NCBI RefSeq assembly: GCF_002259605.1
Contig: NZ_MWWR01000012.1
Location: forward strand, 1-64,000
Direction of reading: 5' to 3'
Length of the DNA: 64,000 bases
Source of the DNA: Pseudoscardovia radai
GTDB lineage: Bacteria > Actinomycetota > Actinomycetes > Actinomycetales > Bifidobacteriaceae
Made by a program: the position numbers and the translations under genes. Below are positions 36,134 to 44,932 of this stretch, one piece after another (positions within the stretch are counted from its first letter, which is position 1; each line of letters opens with the position of its first letter). The notes beneath the pieces were generated by a model. That model did not search any database and was not told the origin of the DNA. It worked only from the letters and a program-made list of their open reading frames with translations.

Positions 36134-38340
36134 TGAGGAACGCATGGAGGCTTTTCATCGGAGACGTCAAGCGCGCCTTCTCGAACGCCGCGGCCATCAC
36201 GATCGTCATCGGCCTCGTCATGATCCCCGCCATCTTCGCGTGGTTCAACATCTCGGCGAGCTGGGACCCGTTCTCGAACACCAAAAACCTCAAGGTGGCC
36301 GTTGCCAACTGCGACGAGGGCTATAAGTCCGACCTCGCGCCGCTGACCATCAACATCGGTGACAACGTCGTCAACGCGCTGCGCGGCAACGACGAGCTCA
36401 ACTGGCAGTTCACCGACCGCGACTCCGCCATCGAGGGCGCCAAGTCGGGCGAATACTACGCCGCCGTCATCATCCCCGAGGACTTCTCGCATGACATGAT
36501 GACCTTCTTCTCCGACCACATGGAGCACGCCACCATCACGTACTACCAGAACGAGAAGAAGAACGGCGTCGCCCCGAAGATCCTCGGCCAGGGCGCCACC
36601 CAGATCAGCTCGATGATCAACACCGCCTTCACGCAGACCATCACCACCGTCGGCCTGAGCGTGGTGGATTCCATCGCCACATACATGGACTCCGACGACT
36701 CGCATACGCTGCTCGCGAACCTGCAAAAGCACGTCGACGAGCTGAGCACGCAGACGCAGGACGCCTCGACCCTCGTGGCCGCCTACGGCACACTCGTCGA
36801 CTCCTCCAAGACGCTGATCTCGAGCTCCGATTCGCTTGTCTCTATGACCAAGCAGCAGGTCGACACGGCGCAGTCCGACGTCACCGACGCCGTGCAGTCC
36901 GTCAAGGACATCCAGTCTGCGCTTGACGCGGCTTCCTCCACCGTGTCGGCCTCCATCGACGAATCGGCGCAGGCCTTCTCCGGCGTCTCCGACGACCTCG
37001 GCAAGGTGCTGGGTGACGCGAGCACGAACGCCACCGACCTGCACAACGCCCTGCAGCAGCGCGCGGACGCCGTGCAGTCGCAGCTCGACAGCTACCGCCA
37101 GCTGTCATCGTCCCTCACGCAGGTGCGCGACCAGCTCAAGGCCGATGCCGCCGCCCGCGGCGTGACGATCGACACCTCGTCTCTCGACAACGCCATCTCC
37201 ACCATCGACGGCACCATCACCGGCACGCTGCAGAGCCTGCATGACGAGATCCAGTCCGCCGCCGACAAGGCGCAAAGCGCCTCGAACGCCGCCACGAACA
37301 GCAAGGACTCGATCCTGCAGTCCGCCAAGGAGGCGAAGGACGCGATCGACGGCCTCAAGACAAGCTACGATTCGACCGTCAAATCGAGCCTCGCGTCGAT
37401 CGGCGGCACCGTGTCCGACGCCTCGTCGTCGCTGAGCTCCATGAACCAGACCCTCGAGAACTCCTACGCGACGCTCTCGCAGTCCAGCGGCTCGATCTCC
37501 CAGCAGCTCGACGACCTCAAGGCCACGATCGGCGAGGCCTCGGACGGCCTGTCGCAGGCCAGCTCCTCTCTCAAGACGATCAGCGACGCGATCGGCCGCG
37601 CCATCGACACCAACGACCTGTCGCAGCTCACGTCGCTGATCGGCGACGACGCGAACGGCCTCGCCTCCTCGCTCGCAGCACCGGTGACGGTGCAGACGAA
37701 CGCCGTGTACGCCGTCGACAACTTCGGCACCGGCCTGTCGCCGCTGTACACGTCGCTGGCCCTGTGGATAGCCGGCATGCTCATGTCGCTGACCCTGCGC
37801 TGCGAGCCCGACGAGGAGACGCTTGCCGGCCTTCCGGGCATCAAGCCGCGCCAGGCCTTCGCCGGCCATTTCGGCGTGTTCATGCTGCTGTCGATCGTGC
37901 AGTGCCTGTTCCTGTCGCTCGGCGAGATCTTCTTCCTCGGCATGAACTTCGTGCACCCGGTGCTGTATGTGCTCGCCTGCGTGCTTATCGGCCTCGTGTT
38001 CAACTTCTTCTGCTACTCGATGGTCGCCATCTTCGGCAACGTGGGCAAGGCCATCAACCTGATCTTCCTCGTCATGCAGATCTCGGGCTGCGACGGCGGC
38101 TACCCGCTGAAGATGCTCGACCCGATCATCGGCGACATCAGCCATATCCTGCCCGCCACCTACGCAATCCGCGCCCTGCGCGCCGCCATCTGCGGCATCT
38201 ACCAGAACGATTTCTGGATTGCGCTCGCCTACCTCCTGCCCTTCGTCGTCATCCCCATGATCCTCAGGCCTCTGCTCAGCCCGATCAAGCGGATCAACAC
38301 GAAGGTCGTGGCACGTCTGGAAGCGTCGAAGCTGTTCTGA
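36133..38340 (+). CDS. YhgE/Pip family membrane protein (standard form)
   Basis: About 735 aa. Same architecture as the gene before: N-terminal helix (ITIVIGLVMIPAIFAWFNISASW), block NLKVAVANCDEGYKSD, a long Ser/Asp/Gln-rich helical extracytoplasmic region and a C-terminal block of five to six helices (SPLYTSLALWIAGMLMSL to ALAYLLPFVVIPMIL). The paralogs probably act as a heteromeric pair. The start overlaps the preceding stop by one base and the next gene begins one base after its stop, so translation is coupled. No enzymatic motif is seen. Confidence 0.9.
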   Translation: MRNAWRLFIGDVKRAFSNAAAITIVIGLVMIPAIFAWFNISASWDPFSNTKNLKVAVANCDEGYKSDLAPLTINIGDNVVNALRGNDELNWQFTDRDSAIEGAKSGEYYAAVIIPEDFSHDMMTFFSDHMEHATITYYQNEKKNGVAPKILGQGATQISSMINTAFTQTITTVGLSVVDSIATYMDSDDSHTLLANLQKHVDELSTQTQDASTLVAAYGTLVDSSKTLISSSDSLVSMTKQQVDTAQSDVTDAVQSVKDIQSALDAASSTVSASIDESAQAFSGVSDDLGKVLGDASTNATDLHNALQQRADAVQSQLDSYRQLSSSLTQVRDQLKADAAARGVTIDTSSLDNAISTIDGTITGTLQSLHDEIQSAADKAQSASNAATNSKDSILQSAKEAKDAIDGLKTSYDSTVKSSLASIGGTVSDASSSLSSMNQTLENSYATLSQSSGSISQQLDDLKATIGEASDGLSQASSSLKTISDAIGRAIDTNDLSQLTSLIGDDANGLASSLAAPVTVQTNAVYAVDNFGTGLSPLYTSLALWIAGMLMSLTLRCEPDEETLAGLPGIKPRQAFAGHFGVFMLLSIVQCLFLSLGEIFFLGMNFVHPVLYVLACVLIGLVFNFFCYSMVAIFGNVGKAINLIFLVMQISGCDGGYPLKMLDPIIGDISHILPATYAIRALRAAICGIYQNDFWIALAYLLPFVVIPMILRPLLSPIKRINTKVVARLEASKLF

Positions 38341-38341
38341 T

Positions 38342-39148
38342 ATGACCGAAGCACCCACCCACATGGTGCGGTCAAGCGCCGGCGTCAGCGCCCGCGACCG
38401 CACCAACAACCGCACCGGTATCAGCGCCATCGCACGCAACAACCGCGTGACCGGCCGCGAGCGCGTGCGTTCGCGCACCGACCGCAAGCTGTTCGACGCC
38501 ACGATGACGATCGCCATGGGCCGCGGCGTCAACGCCGTGACGATCGAGGAGGTCTCGCGCATCAGCGGCGTGGCCAAAACCACGATCTATCGGCGTTTCC
38601 GCAACAGAAACGAGCTGCTGCAGGGCATCGCGCGCATGATCGTGGTGCAGATCCCGCCCTTCGATGATGTCCCCTTCACGAAGGACGGCATCGAGACGGT
38701 GATCCGCTCGGCCATCGCGATTTTCGAGGAGTCCTTCGGCGTCAAGGCGATCGGGCTGATCCTGACATCCGACACGGCGTTCTTCCAGAGCGTGGTGGCG
38801 AATGTGCTGGCCCCGATGCGCGAGAAAATCAAGGCGTATTTCGACCACGGCATCCAGGCCGGCGTGTTCGATGCCGCCACCGACGTGGGATTCGTCATAG
38901 ACTGCGCCATGGGCGGCATGGTGACGCATGCGGCGTTGAACGACGGCATCGAGCCTGGCTGGTCCCGGCGCATGGCGGCGTTCCTGTGGCACGCCATCGC
39001 CATCGACCCCGATGACACCACGGCGGACCGCGGCATCGTGGATTCCGGCGCCCCCACCGGCACAAGCGGCACGACCGCCGCAACCGACCCGACCGCCACC
39101 GCAGATACCGCCGCCCCAGGCACCGCAAGGAAAGGACAGGAGATATGA
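38342..39148 (+). CDS. TetR family transcriptional regulator
   Basis: About 268 aa. A basic leader of about 40 residues is followed by a TetR helix-turn-helix domain (AMGRGVNAVTIEEVSRISGV, TTIYRRFRNRNELLQGI), a ligand-binding helical domain and an Ala/Thr/Pro-rich tail. The start is immediately after the YhgE stop with no strong ribosome binding site, indicating coupling. It most likely represses its own operon through the palindrome at 32957-32979. It overlaps the next gene by ATGA. Ligand unknown. Confidence 0.9.
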   Translation: MTEAPTHMVRSSAGVSARDRTNNRTGISAIARNNRVTGRERVRSRTDRKLFDATMTIAMGRGVNAVTIEEVSRISGVAKTTIYRRFRNRNELLQGIARMIVVQIPPFDDVPFTKDGIETVIRSAIAIFEESFGVKAIGLILTSDTAFFQSVVANVLAPMREKIKAYFDHGIQAGVFDAATDVGFVIDCAMGGMVTHAALNDGIEPGWSRRMAAFLWHAIAIDPDDTTADRGIVDSGAPTGTSGTTAATDPTATADTAAPGTARKGQEI

Positions 39149-40050
39149 CGCATCCGACGAAGACCCGAACCGCAGGCCGCGGCACCGCGCCCCGGAGCAA
39201 CCCGTTCAGACGCATCGTCGCAGGCACCCAGGCGCAGTGGGCTAAGACGCATGTCAAGCTCGCGCACGAGCCCGAGGGCGACCGCTTCGGCACCGTCTGC
39301 GCCCCCGAGGCCGATCCCGACGCCACGCCCATCACAATGCTCGCGGTAGGCGACTCGATGGTGGCCGGCTGTGGCACAAGCCACCAAAGCAAGGGCCTCA
39401 TCCCCCAGGAGGCGTATTTCCTCTCGAAGGAGACGAAGCATCCGGTGCAGTGGCGCACCGACGCCAAGCTCGGCGCCACCATCCGCCGCGTCAAGTACCG
39501 CCAGCTGGCCAAGCTCGACGGCCAGGACCCCTCGCCGCTGTACGACATCATCACGATCTGCGCTGGATCGAACGACATCATGGCCCGCCGCAAGCCGTCG
39601 GACTGGGGCGAGGATCTCGCCGACGCCATCGACATCGCGAAACGTCATGCGCGCGCCGTGGACGTCATGTCCTGCGGACAGCTGTATACGATTCCCTCGC
39701 TTGGCAAGGCGTTGCGCGAGGAACTGGAGCGCCAGTGCGACGCGCAGGCCGAGGTGTCGCTCGACGTGTGCACCAGGCACGGGGCGCATTACATCAATCT
39801 GGTGCATGAGGAGCTGGGATGCGACCACTCCTGGTTCTGGTGCGGAGACCAGTTCCATCCCAATGCGGAGGGGTATGAAAGGCTCGCGCGCGCGTGCGTG
39901 GAGACGATGGCACGCGAGCGCATGGACCTGATTCTGTCAGACCTGCTGCTCGACCGCCCTCAGTCCGAACGCGTCGGCAAACATGTGCCCGCGACGAACG
40001 GCACGGAACCGGATGGCGCCGGGCGGGACGGCGCGGCGACGCAGGACTAG
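39145..40050 (+). CDS. SGNH/GDSL-type hydrolase
   Basis: About 301 aa. Block I is MLAVGDSMVAGCGTSH with the nucleophile Ser (about residue 70), the Asn of block III is in ICAGSNDIM, and block V has Asp-x-x-His in GDQFHPNAEGYERLA (about residues 235-238), so the triad is complete. There is no signal peptide or membrane segment, so it is predicted to be intracellular. Members are esterases, acyltransferases or carbohydrate deacylases. Fourth gene of the overlapping YhgE operon (ATGA overlap with tetR); it may modify a lipid or glycan handled by the YhgE pair. That link is an inference. Confidence 0.87.
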   Translation: MTHPTKTRTAGRGTAPRSNPFRRIVAGTQAQWAKTHVKLAHEPEGDRFGTVCAPEADPDATPITMLAVGDSMVAGCGTSHQSKGLIPQEAYFLSKETKHPVQWRTDAKLGATIRRVKYRQLAKLDGQDPSPLYDIITICAGSNDIMARRKPSDWGEDLADAIDIAKRHARAVDVMSCGQLYTIPSLGKALREELERQCDAQAEVSLDVCTRHGAHYINLVHEELGCDHSWFWCGDQFHPNAEGYERLARACVETMARERMDLILSDLLLDRPQSERVGKHVPATNGTEPDGAGRDGAATQD

Positions 40051-40101
40051 CGCGAGAACGAGTTTCGACGATTCCCCTGTCGTCATCCCTTCCATCGCCA
40101 T

Positions 40102-40132
40102 CGGCGCCCGATGCCCCCGCCACCGGGCGCCG
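40102..40132. terminator. Hairpin between the SGNH gene and the ion channel gene
   Basis: CGGCGCCCG and CGGGCGCCG form a perfect 9-bp stem with a 13-base loop between the two converging genes. It may serve both directions. No T-run. Confidence 0.6.
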
Positions 40133-40163
40133 TGCCATATGCGCTTCACACGCGACGCCGCTT

Positions 40164-40193
40164 ACTTGGATTCCGTCTACTTGGATTCCGTGT
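40164..40193. repeat. 15-bp tandem duplication over the ion channel stop codon
   Basis: ACTTGGATTCCGTCT is followed by ACTTGGATTCCGTGT. On the minus strand this repeats the codons for Thr-Glu-Ser-Lys across the stop TAG, so a second identical tail ending in TAA lies directly behind the first. Confidence 0.8.
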
Positions 40194-41199
40194 GCTTGGA
40201 GTCGGCATGGCGTGACAACGGCATTTTTTCGCCCGTCAGCCTGTCGGCCTTGGGGTCGCGCGCCAGCGGGCGCACGGCCTGCACCGACACAATCGTATGC
40301 GTGATGGGATCGGAGGCCAGCTGCGCGTATCCGGAATCGGGATCGGGCGCGTCGGTCACGCGAGCGTCGCGCAACTCCTCGCCGATGACCTTCTGCGCGG
40401 CGAGCTCATCGTCGTCCTCTTCTTCCTCCTCGTCCTCCTCGCGGTAGGCCTCGTCCACCTTCTCGGCATCCTCGCGCTCCAGCATCTTCTTGACAGCCCT
40501 GAGGTCCTTGGAGATCTCGTCCATATGGCCGTTGATCTTGGCGATGCGCTCCTTGGTCAGGCGGTCCTCGCGGTTCTTGCGGATGGACTCCTCCTGGATG
40601 AGCCAGGAGGACAGAAGTGCACAGATGATGCCGTTGAGAATGATGCCGGAGAACATCAGCGTGCCGGCGATGACGCGGCCCAGGGCCGTGACGGGCGAGT
40701 AGTCGCCGTAGCCGACGGATGTGGCGGACACCCATGTGCACCACATGGCCTCGGGGTACGTGGTGATGGATGCGGTCGGGGCGCCGCGCTCGGTGTCGAG
40801 CAGGGCCAGGGATCCGACGAAGAACACAAGAACCGAGACGGCCACCGTATAGATGATGACACGTGCGCGGAACGCCTGGGAGCTGGCCTTGCGCAGGGCC
40901 CTCAGCGGGCTGAGGGCGAAGACAAGGCGCAGCGGGCGGAACATGGGGAGAGTGACGACGACGAGATCGAAGAGATGGTGGACGAACCACTGCAGCTTGT
41001 TCGGAGCCAGGATGAGGGTGATGACGTAGTTCACGGCGAAGACCACCCAGATCACGTCCATCGTCACGTTGCCGACGGATGCCCACGCGCCGTAAGGCTG
41101 TGCGAGAACCGTCCATGCATAGACGGCCAGGAAAACAAACGAGAGTCCGGTCATGATCGGCTCGGACAGACGCTCCCATTTTTCGTAGGTCATACCCAT
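40177..41199 (-). CDS. Voltage-gated-like potassium channel family protein
   Basis: About 340 aa. Six membrane segments are visible; S4 is replaced by an Arg-containing stretch (FRPLRLVFALSPLRALRK). The pore loop is MWCTWVSATSVGYGDYSPV, and the selectivity filter reads SVGYGD instead of the usual TVGYGD. After S6 (GTLMFSGIILNGIICALLSSW) a cytoplasmic coiled coil and an acidic run (EEDEEEEEDDDE) follow. Probably a potassium-selective channel setting membrane potential. The start is one of two ATGs at 41199 and 41193, neither with a strong ribosome binding site. A 15-bp duplication overlaps its stop codon. Confidence 0.83.
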   Translation of the reverse strand: MGMTYEKWERLSEPIMTGLSFVFLAVYAWTVLAQPYGAWASVGNVTMDVIWVVFAVNYVITLILAPNKLQWFVHHLFDLVVVTLPMFRPLRLVFALSPLRALRKASSQAFRARVIIYTVAVSVLVFFVGSLALLDTERGAPTASITTYPEAMWCTWVSATSVGYGDYSPVTALGRVIAGTLMFSGIILNGIICALLSSWLIQEESIRKNREDRLTKERIAKINGHMDEISKDLRAVKKMLEREDAEKVDEAYREEDEEEEEDDDELAAQKVIGEELRDARVTDAPDPDSGYAQLASDPITHTIVSVQAVRPLARDPKADRLTGEKMPLSRHADSKHTESK

Positions 41200-41316
41200 A
41201 AGACTAGTCGAGGCCCCGCACCCATGCGGCATCCAGAATCCGCGGCTAAGCTTGTACCATGGTTTCGGTCCGTCGCCCGCGCGAGGCGGCGCGCTTCTCC
41301 CATCGAAAGGACACAC

Positions 41317-42189
41317 ATGGCAGTGCATCCGCATCCGGCGCTTCGCACGGCGCTTTCCGCCGCCCTCGTCATCCCCCTCGTCTTCTCCGCGGCGGCCTGC
41401 GGCGGCTCCTCCAACGCCTCCGGGTCCTCGTCCGATTCCTCCAGCTCCGGATCGGGCTCATCGTGGATCTCGACGGTGGACTGGTCCGCGCATCCGGCGA
41501 CCGACACCGACCTGAGCCTGTACGGGGCGGTGAACGCGCCGATCGCCATCTCCGACCTGCTCGCGCACACGTCGTCGGTGAACATCGCCACCGACGGCGA
41601 CACGATCACCGACCCCTCCCAGCTGACGACCAGCGACGCGCAGCTGAGCTCCAACACCACGTATGACACGATGACCTTCGACTCCACGCTCGGCTCGCTG
41701 TCGATGACTGTCGGCTTCTCCTTCTACCAGGACGAGACATCCACCGTCGCGAACGCATTCAACGACGGCTGGTGGAAGATCTCGCTCGACTCCACGTCGT
41801 CGAGCACCATCGACTCCCTCATCAACGTGGAGCCCACCACCGAGGACGAAGCGGGCGTGAGCGACGAAGGGTCCGTGCGCCTCAACGCGATCATCCGCCA
41901 GTACGGGGCGCCGAGCTCCATCTGGTACTTCGATTCGCAGTTCGACCCGGCGAAGGCCTCCGAGGGCGGTGCCTACGATCTGGTGTGGGAGCGCGACAGC
42001 TACGCCTTCGACGTGGTGGTGCAGGATATCGTCAGCGACGGCTCCACCGTGGCCGATGCCGCCGGCTTCGGCTACTACCCCGCCAACGCGTGGGGCAGGG
42101 AGAAGGAGCAGCTGCAGTCCGGACTGACCGATTCGCAGGGCGGCAACCTCGTGTTCAAGGATTTCCAGGACGTGGCGTCGCAGCTCTAG
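41317..42189 (+). CDS. Uncharacterised lipoprotein (paralog 1)
   Basis: About 290 aa. A lipoprotein signal peptide (TALSAALVIPLVFSAAAC, Cys near residue 29) is followed by a Gly/Ser/Asp linker and a globular domain with no family I recognise. GAAAGGA precedes the ATG at 41317. It shares with the next gene a distinct block near the C-terminus: YGAPSSIWYFDSQFDP, GGAYDLVWERDSYAFDVVVQD and YYPANAW. It is expected to be anchored on the outer face of the membrane. The pair could be substrate-binding or signalling proteins; no transporter is adjacent. Confidence 0.82.
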   Translation: MAVHPHPALRTALSAALVIPLVFSAAACGGSSNASGSSSDSSSSGSGSSWISTVDWSAHPATDTDLSLYGAVNAPIAISDLLAHTSSVNIATDGDTITDPSQLTTSDAQLSSNTTYDTMTFDSTLGSLSMTVGFSFYQDETSTVANAFNDGWWKISLDSTSSSTIDSLINVEPTTEDEAGVSDEGSVRLNAIIRQYGAPSSIWYFDSQFDPAKASEGGAYDLVWERDSYAFDVVVQDIVSDGSTVADAAGFGYYPANAWGREKEQLQSGLTDSQGGNLVFKDFQDVASQL

Positions 42190-42292
42190 GACGCGACGCG
42201 CCGGCTGGCATTGTCAGAAGCCCGGCATCGTCAGAAGCATCGTCGATCGCCCCCGAGCGCAGCACAGCGCACGGGGCACAGAAAGGACCTCC

Positions 42293-43423
42293 ATGGTGAC
42301 ATTCCCCCATCACGCCGCATCGTATCGCAACGCGGCGCCGCACCGTTCCCGCACCCATCGCGCCCGCCGCATCGTGGCGGCGCTCGTCGCTCTGCCGCTG
42401 ACGCTGTCTGCCGCGGCATGCGGATCGTCGTCGGATGCCTCGCCGAGCTCATCGGACTCCTCCACAAGCACCTCCGTGTCGTGGCTGTCTCAGGTCGACT
42501 GGACGAAGTACAACGTGACCGACGCCAATCTCGAGTTCTTCGGTCAGCTCACCGCGCCGCTGGCGGCCAAGGACCTCTTCGACCACGCCAGCGAGATCTC
42601 CGTGGCCGTGGCCAGCGGCAACGGCACGAAGGCCATGACCGACGGAAACGAACTGCTCACGTCGAGCGCCACGAAGCCGCGCGAATCCACGGCGAGCTCG
42701 GGCAGCACGGACGGTTCCTCCAGCTCCTCGGCCTCGGCCGTCGATTTCATGACGATGGACGATTCGTTCAAGAACGCCACGATCGACCTGCATTACGAGC
42801 TCGACAACGACACGACGCCCATCTCCGACGTCTTCAACGACGGCTTGTTCGACCTCGCGGTCACGCCCGACAACTCCTCCGTCACCCTCTCCGACATCCT
42901 CGGTCTCGATTCGTCGTCCGGTTCGGCTTCGGATTCGGGCCAGGGCACGTCGGAGCTCGACCAGGCGCTGGATAAATACGGCATGCCGACCGGCATCTGG
43001 TACTGGAACGACACGTCGTACTTCGACCCGACGAGCGCGGCGAACGGCGGCGCCTACGAACTGTGCTGGGAACGCGACGGGTACGCGTTCACCATCGCCG
43101 TCAACGACATGATCGGCACCGAGTACTCGATGACGAACACCTCGTTCACATACTATTCGGGAAACGCATGGAAGAGCTTCAAGACGGACCTGCAGAACGG
43201 ATCGATCGACGGCGGCAATAACAACGTGCGCTACTGCGATTTCCATGATTTCTACGATTCCTACCTCTCCCCCGAGGCCGTGGCATCGCTCGAGGCGTCA
43301 GCTTCCGCCGCGCAGTCCTCCGCGATGGCGTCGGCCTCGTCCGAGGCGGCGAGCTCGGCATCGGCCTCGTCGTCCGAGTCATCGTCTGATTCGACGGACG
43401 GCGGATCGGTATCCGTAGAATAG
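42293..43423 (+). CDS. Uncharacterised lipoprotein (paralog 2)
   Basis: About 376 aa. A basic N-terminus and signal peptide (AALVALPLTLSAAAC) lead to a lipid-modified Cys near residue 43 and a Ser-rich linker. The C-terminal block matches paralog 1 with YGMPTGIWYWNDTSYFDP, GGAYELCWERDGYAFTIAV and YYSGNAWKSFKTDLQ. About 60 Ser/Ala residues end the protein. AAAGGACC is the ribosome binding site. The 100-base gap from paralog 1 holds no promoter I can name, so they are probably co-transcribed. A duplicated pair of one lineage-restricted family is the best description. Confidence 0.83.
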   Translation: MVTFPHHAASYRNAAPHRSRTHRARRIVAALVALPLTLSAAACGSSSDASPSSSDSSTSTSVSWLSQVDWTKYNVTDANLEFFGQLTAPLAAKDLFDHASEISVAVASGNGTKAMTDGNELLTSSATKPRESTASSGSTDGSSSSSASAVDFMTMDDSFKNATIDLHYELDNDTTPISDVFNDGLFDLAVTPDNSSVTLSDILGLDSSSGSASDSGQGTSELDQALDKYGMPTGIWYWNDTSYFDPTSAANGGAYELCWERDGYAFTIAVNDMIGTEYSMTNTSFTYYSGNAWKSFKTDLQNGSIDGGNNNVRYCDFHDFYDSYLSPEAVASLEASASAAQSSAMASASSEAASSASASSSESSSDSTDGGSVSVE

Positions 43424-43462
43424 CGCCAATCGCGCCATTCGACGCAACCGCACCATTCACAA

Positions 43463-43503
43463 GCACAGCGCCCGGCAGGCTCCCCGCTTGCCGGGCACTG
43501 TGC
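43463..43503. terminator. Bidirectional terminator between lipoprotein 2 and the YeiH gene
   Basis: CACAGCGCCCGGCAGGC and GCTTGCCGGGCACTGTG form a long stem with mismatches between two converging genes. On the plus strand TTTCCC follows. Confidence 0.8.
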
Positions 43504-43562
43504 TTTCCCGTGCGCATCATCGTCCGCGCGGCGAACGCCTCGCTCACAATCACAAGCCAGGC

Positions 43563-44738
43563 TCAGAAGAACAGCCACGCCATGAGGGCGGCGTACCCCA
43601 CGAGCAGCACCGAGGTGAGGACACTTGCGAGGAACGCGGCGCGCCCCTCCTTCGCGATGGCACGCACATTCACCGTCAGTCCCAACGCGGCCATGGCCAT
43701 GCCGAGCACGATATACGCCACCGACACAAGCGTCGGCGCCGCCGCGCCCAGGCCCGGCACATACGTGCCCGCCACGGACGCGCCGATGAAGCCGAGCATG
43801 AACCACGGGAACCCCGCCCGGCCGCCCCGGTGCACCCCGTCCTCGGCGTGTCGCCTGTTCCACCACACGGAGATGACGCCGGCCGCGACCACGAGCATCA
43901 GCACGCGCGACAGCTTCATGATCGTGGCGATGTCGACGGCGCCGAATGCGTCGCCCGCCGCCACGGCGTGGGCGATTTCGTGAAGCGACGCGCCGGCCAT
44001 GACGCCCAGCTGCGTGGAGGTCAGGCCCATGAGGGGGCCAAGGGCGATTTCGGCGAGCGCGAAAATCGTGCCCATGATGGCCACGATCGCCACGGCCATC
44101 ACCTGATGGTCCGCCTTGCTGCGCTCCTTCTCGGGCGGAACAGTGATCGACCCCGACAGCCCCATCACCGCCGCGGCCCCGCAGATGCCCGTGCCGCCGG
44201 CCACGAGGATGGCGAGGTCGGGCTCCACGCCGAGACGCCGCGCGATGCGGTAGCAGACCACGATCGTCAGCGTCACGCCGACGGCGGCGATGGGCAGGCA
44301 TACGAGGCCTTGCGTGAACAGCACGGCGAGGTTGAGCTTGAATCCCAGGAGGATGATGCCGAGGCGCAGCAGCTTGTTGGAGATCAGGCCGGCCGCGTCG
44401 CGCACGCCGGCGCCGCGTTTCTCGGAGCCCGCCACGTACAGGCGGCGCACAGGTGCCTGGAGCGCCATACCGATAAGAAGCGCAATGATGAGGGCGCCGA
44501 ACAGGCTCAGCACGGGAAGGCGCTTGAGCCACGATCCGGCCAGCGAGGCGGCGAGTGTCAGCGCCGCGATAATGCCCATCTGCGGGGTGAGGATGCGACG
44601 GCCCCATGCGGAGGCGAAGGCCGCCACCGGGTTACGGCGCGTGGCGGGGCGAGGTGCTGGGCGATCGGCGGGGCGAGCGGGGGTCAGGGTGTCGGTATGC
44701 GGCGCGTCGGGTCGCGCGGGTGTGTGGTTCTGTGTCAT
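43563..44738 (-). CDS. YeiH/UPF0324 family putative sulfur-anion exporter
   Basis: About 391 aa with about ten membrane helices after a 45-residue polar leader. Family blocks: NKLLRLGIILLGFKLNLAVL, ILVAGGTGICGAAAVMGLSG, GASLHEIAHAVAAGDAFG and LSVAYIVLGMAMAALGLTVN-like segments at the end. Members are annotated as putative sulfate or sulfite/taurine-related exporters without firm proof. A LysR gene lies 194 bases upstream on the same strand, as yeiE (LysR) neighbours yeiH in enterobacteria. The start has only GAGG immediately upstream, so a later start is possible. Confidence 0.88.
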   Translation of the reverse strand: MTQNHTPARPDAPHTDTLTPARPADRPAPRPATRRNPVAAFASAWGRRILTPQMGIIAALTLAASLAGSWLKRLPVLSLFGALIIALLIGMALQAPVRRLYVAGSEKRGAGVRDAAGLISNKLLRLGIILLGFKLNLAVLFTQGLVCLPIAAVGVTLTIVVCYRIARRLGVEPDLAILVAGGTGICGAAAVMGLSGSITVPPEKERSKADHQVMAVAIVAIMGTIFALAEIALGPLMGLTSTQLGVMAGASLHEIAHAVAAGDAFGAVDIATIMKLSRVLMLVVAAGVISVWWNRRHAEDGVHRGGRAGFPWFMLGFIGASVAGTYVPGLGAAAPTLVSVAYIVLGMAMAALGLTVNVRAIAKEGRAAFLASVLTSVLLVGYAALMAWLFF

Positions 44739-44777
44739 GCCTCGTATTCAACAGCACGCGTTGGCATTCATCAAATA

Positions 44778-44793
44778 AAACATTCCGATGTTT
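44778..44793. promoter_or_regulatory. Candidate LysR-type operator upstream of the yeiH gene
   Basis: AAACAT and ATGTTT are separated by TCCG in an AT-rich stretch about 40 bases upstream of the exporter start. Its dyad symmetry resembles LysR half-sites, but the spacing is shorter than the usual T-N11-A box. Confidence 0.4.
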
Positions 44794-44821
44794 TTCATCA
44801 GGTTTTTTAATACGATTTTTC

Positions 44822-44906
44822 CATCGTGCGGCGCCATATGATGGCTCCATCGCGCGTCATCATCGCGCGTCATCATCGCGCGGCTCCATCGCGCGTCGCC
44901 ATCGTG
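44822..44906. repeat. 13-bp tandem repeat array between lysR and the yeiH gene
   Basis: Units of the form CATCGCGCGTCAT follow one another without gaps. Four central units (44848-44899) are near-identical, two degenerate units precede them (44822, 44835) and a partial one follows (44900). It lies at the 3' side of the LysR gene, outside coding sequence. Confidence 0.85.
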
Positions 44907-44932
44907 TAGTCTTGCGCCTACCGTTGCGCCCC

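Noticed and set aside
33167-36145. Open frame of about 990 codons on the minus strand
   Set aside because: Antisense of the first YhgE gene; repetitive low-complexity translation and no start site.
44822-44906. Possible CRISPR array
   Set aside because: Units are 13 bases and follow without spacers, so this is a simple tandem repeat.
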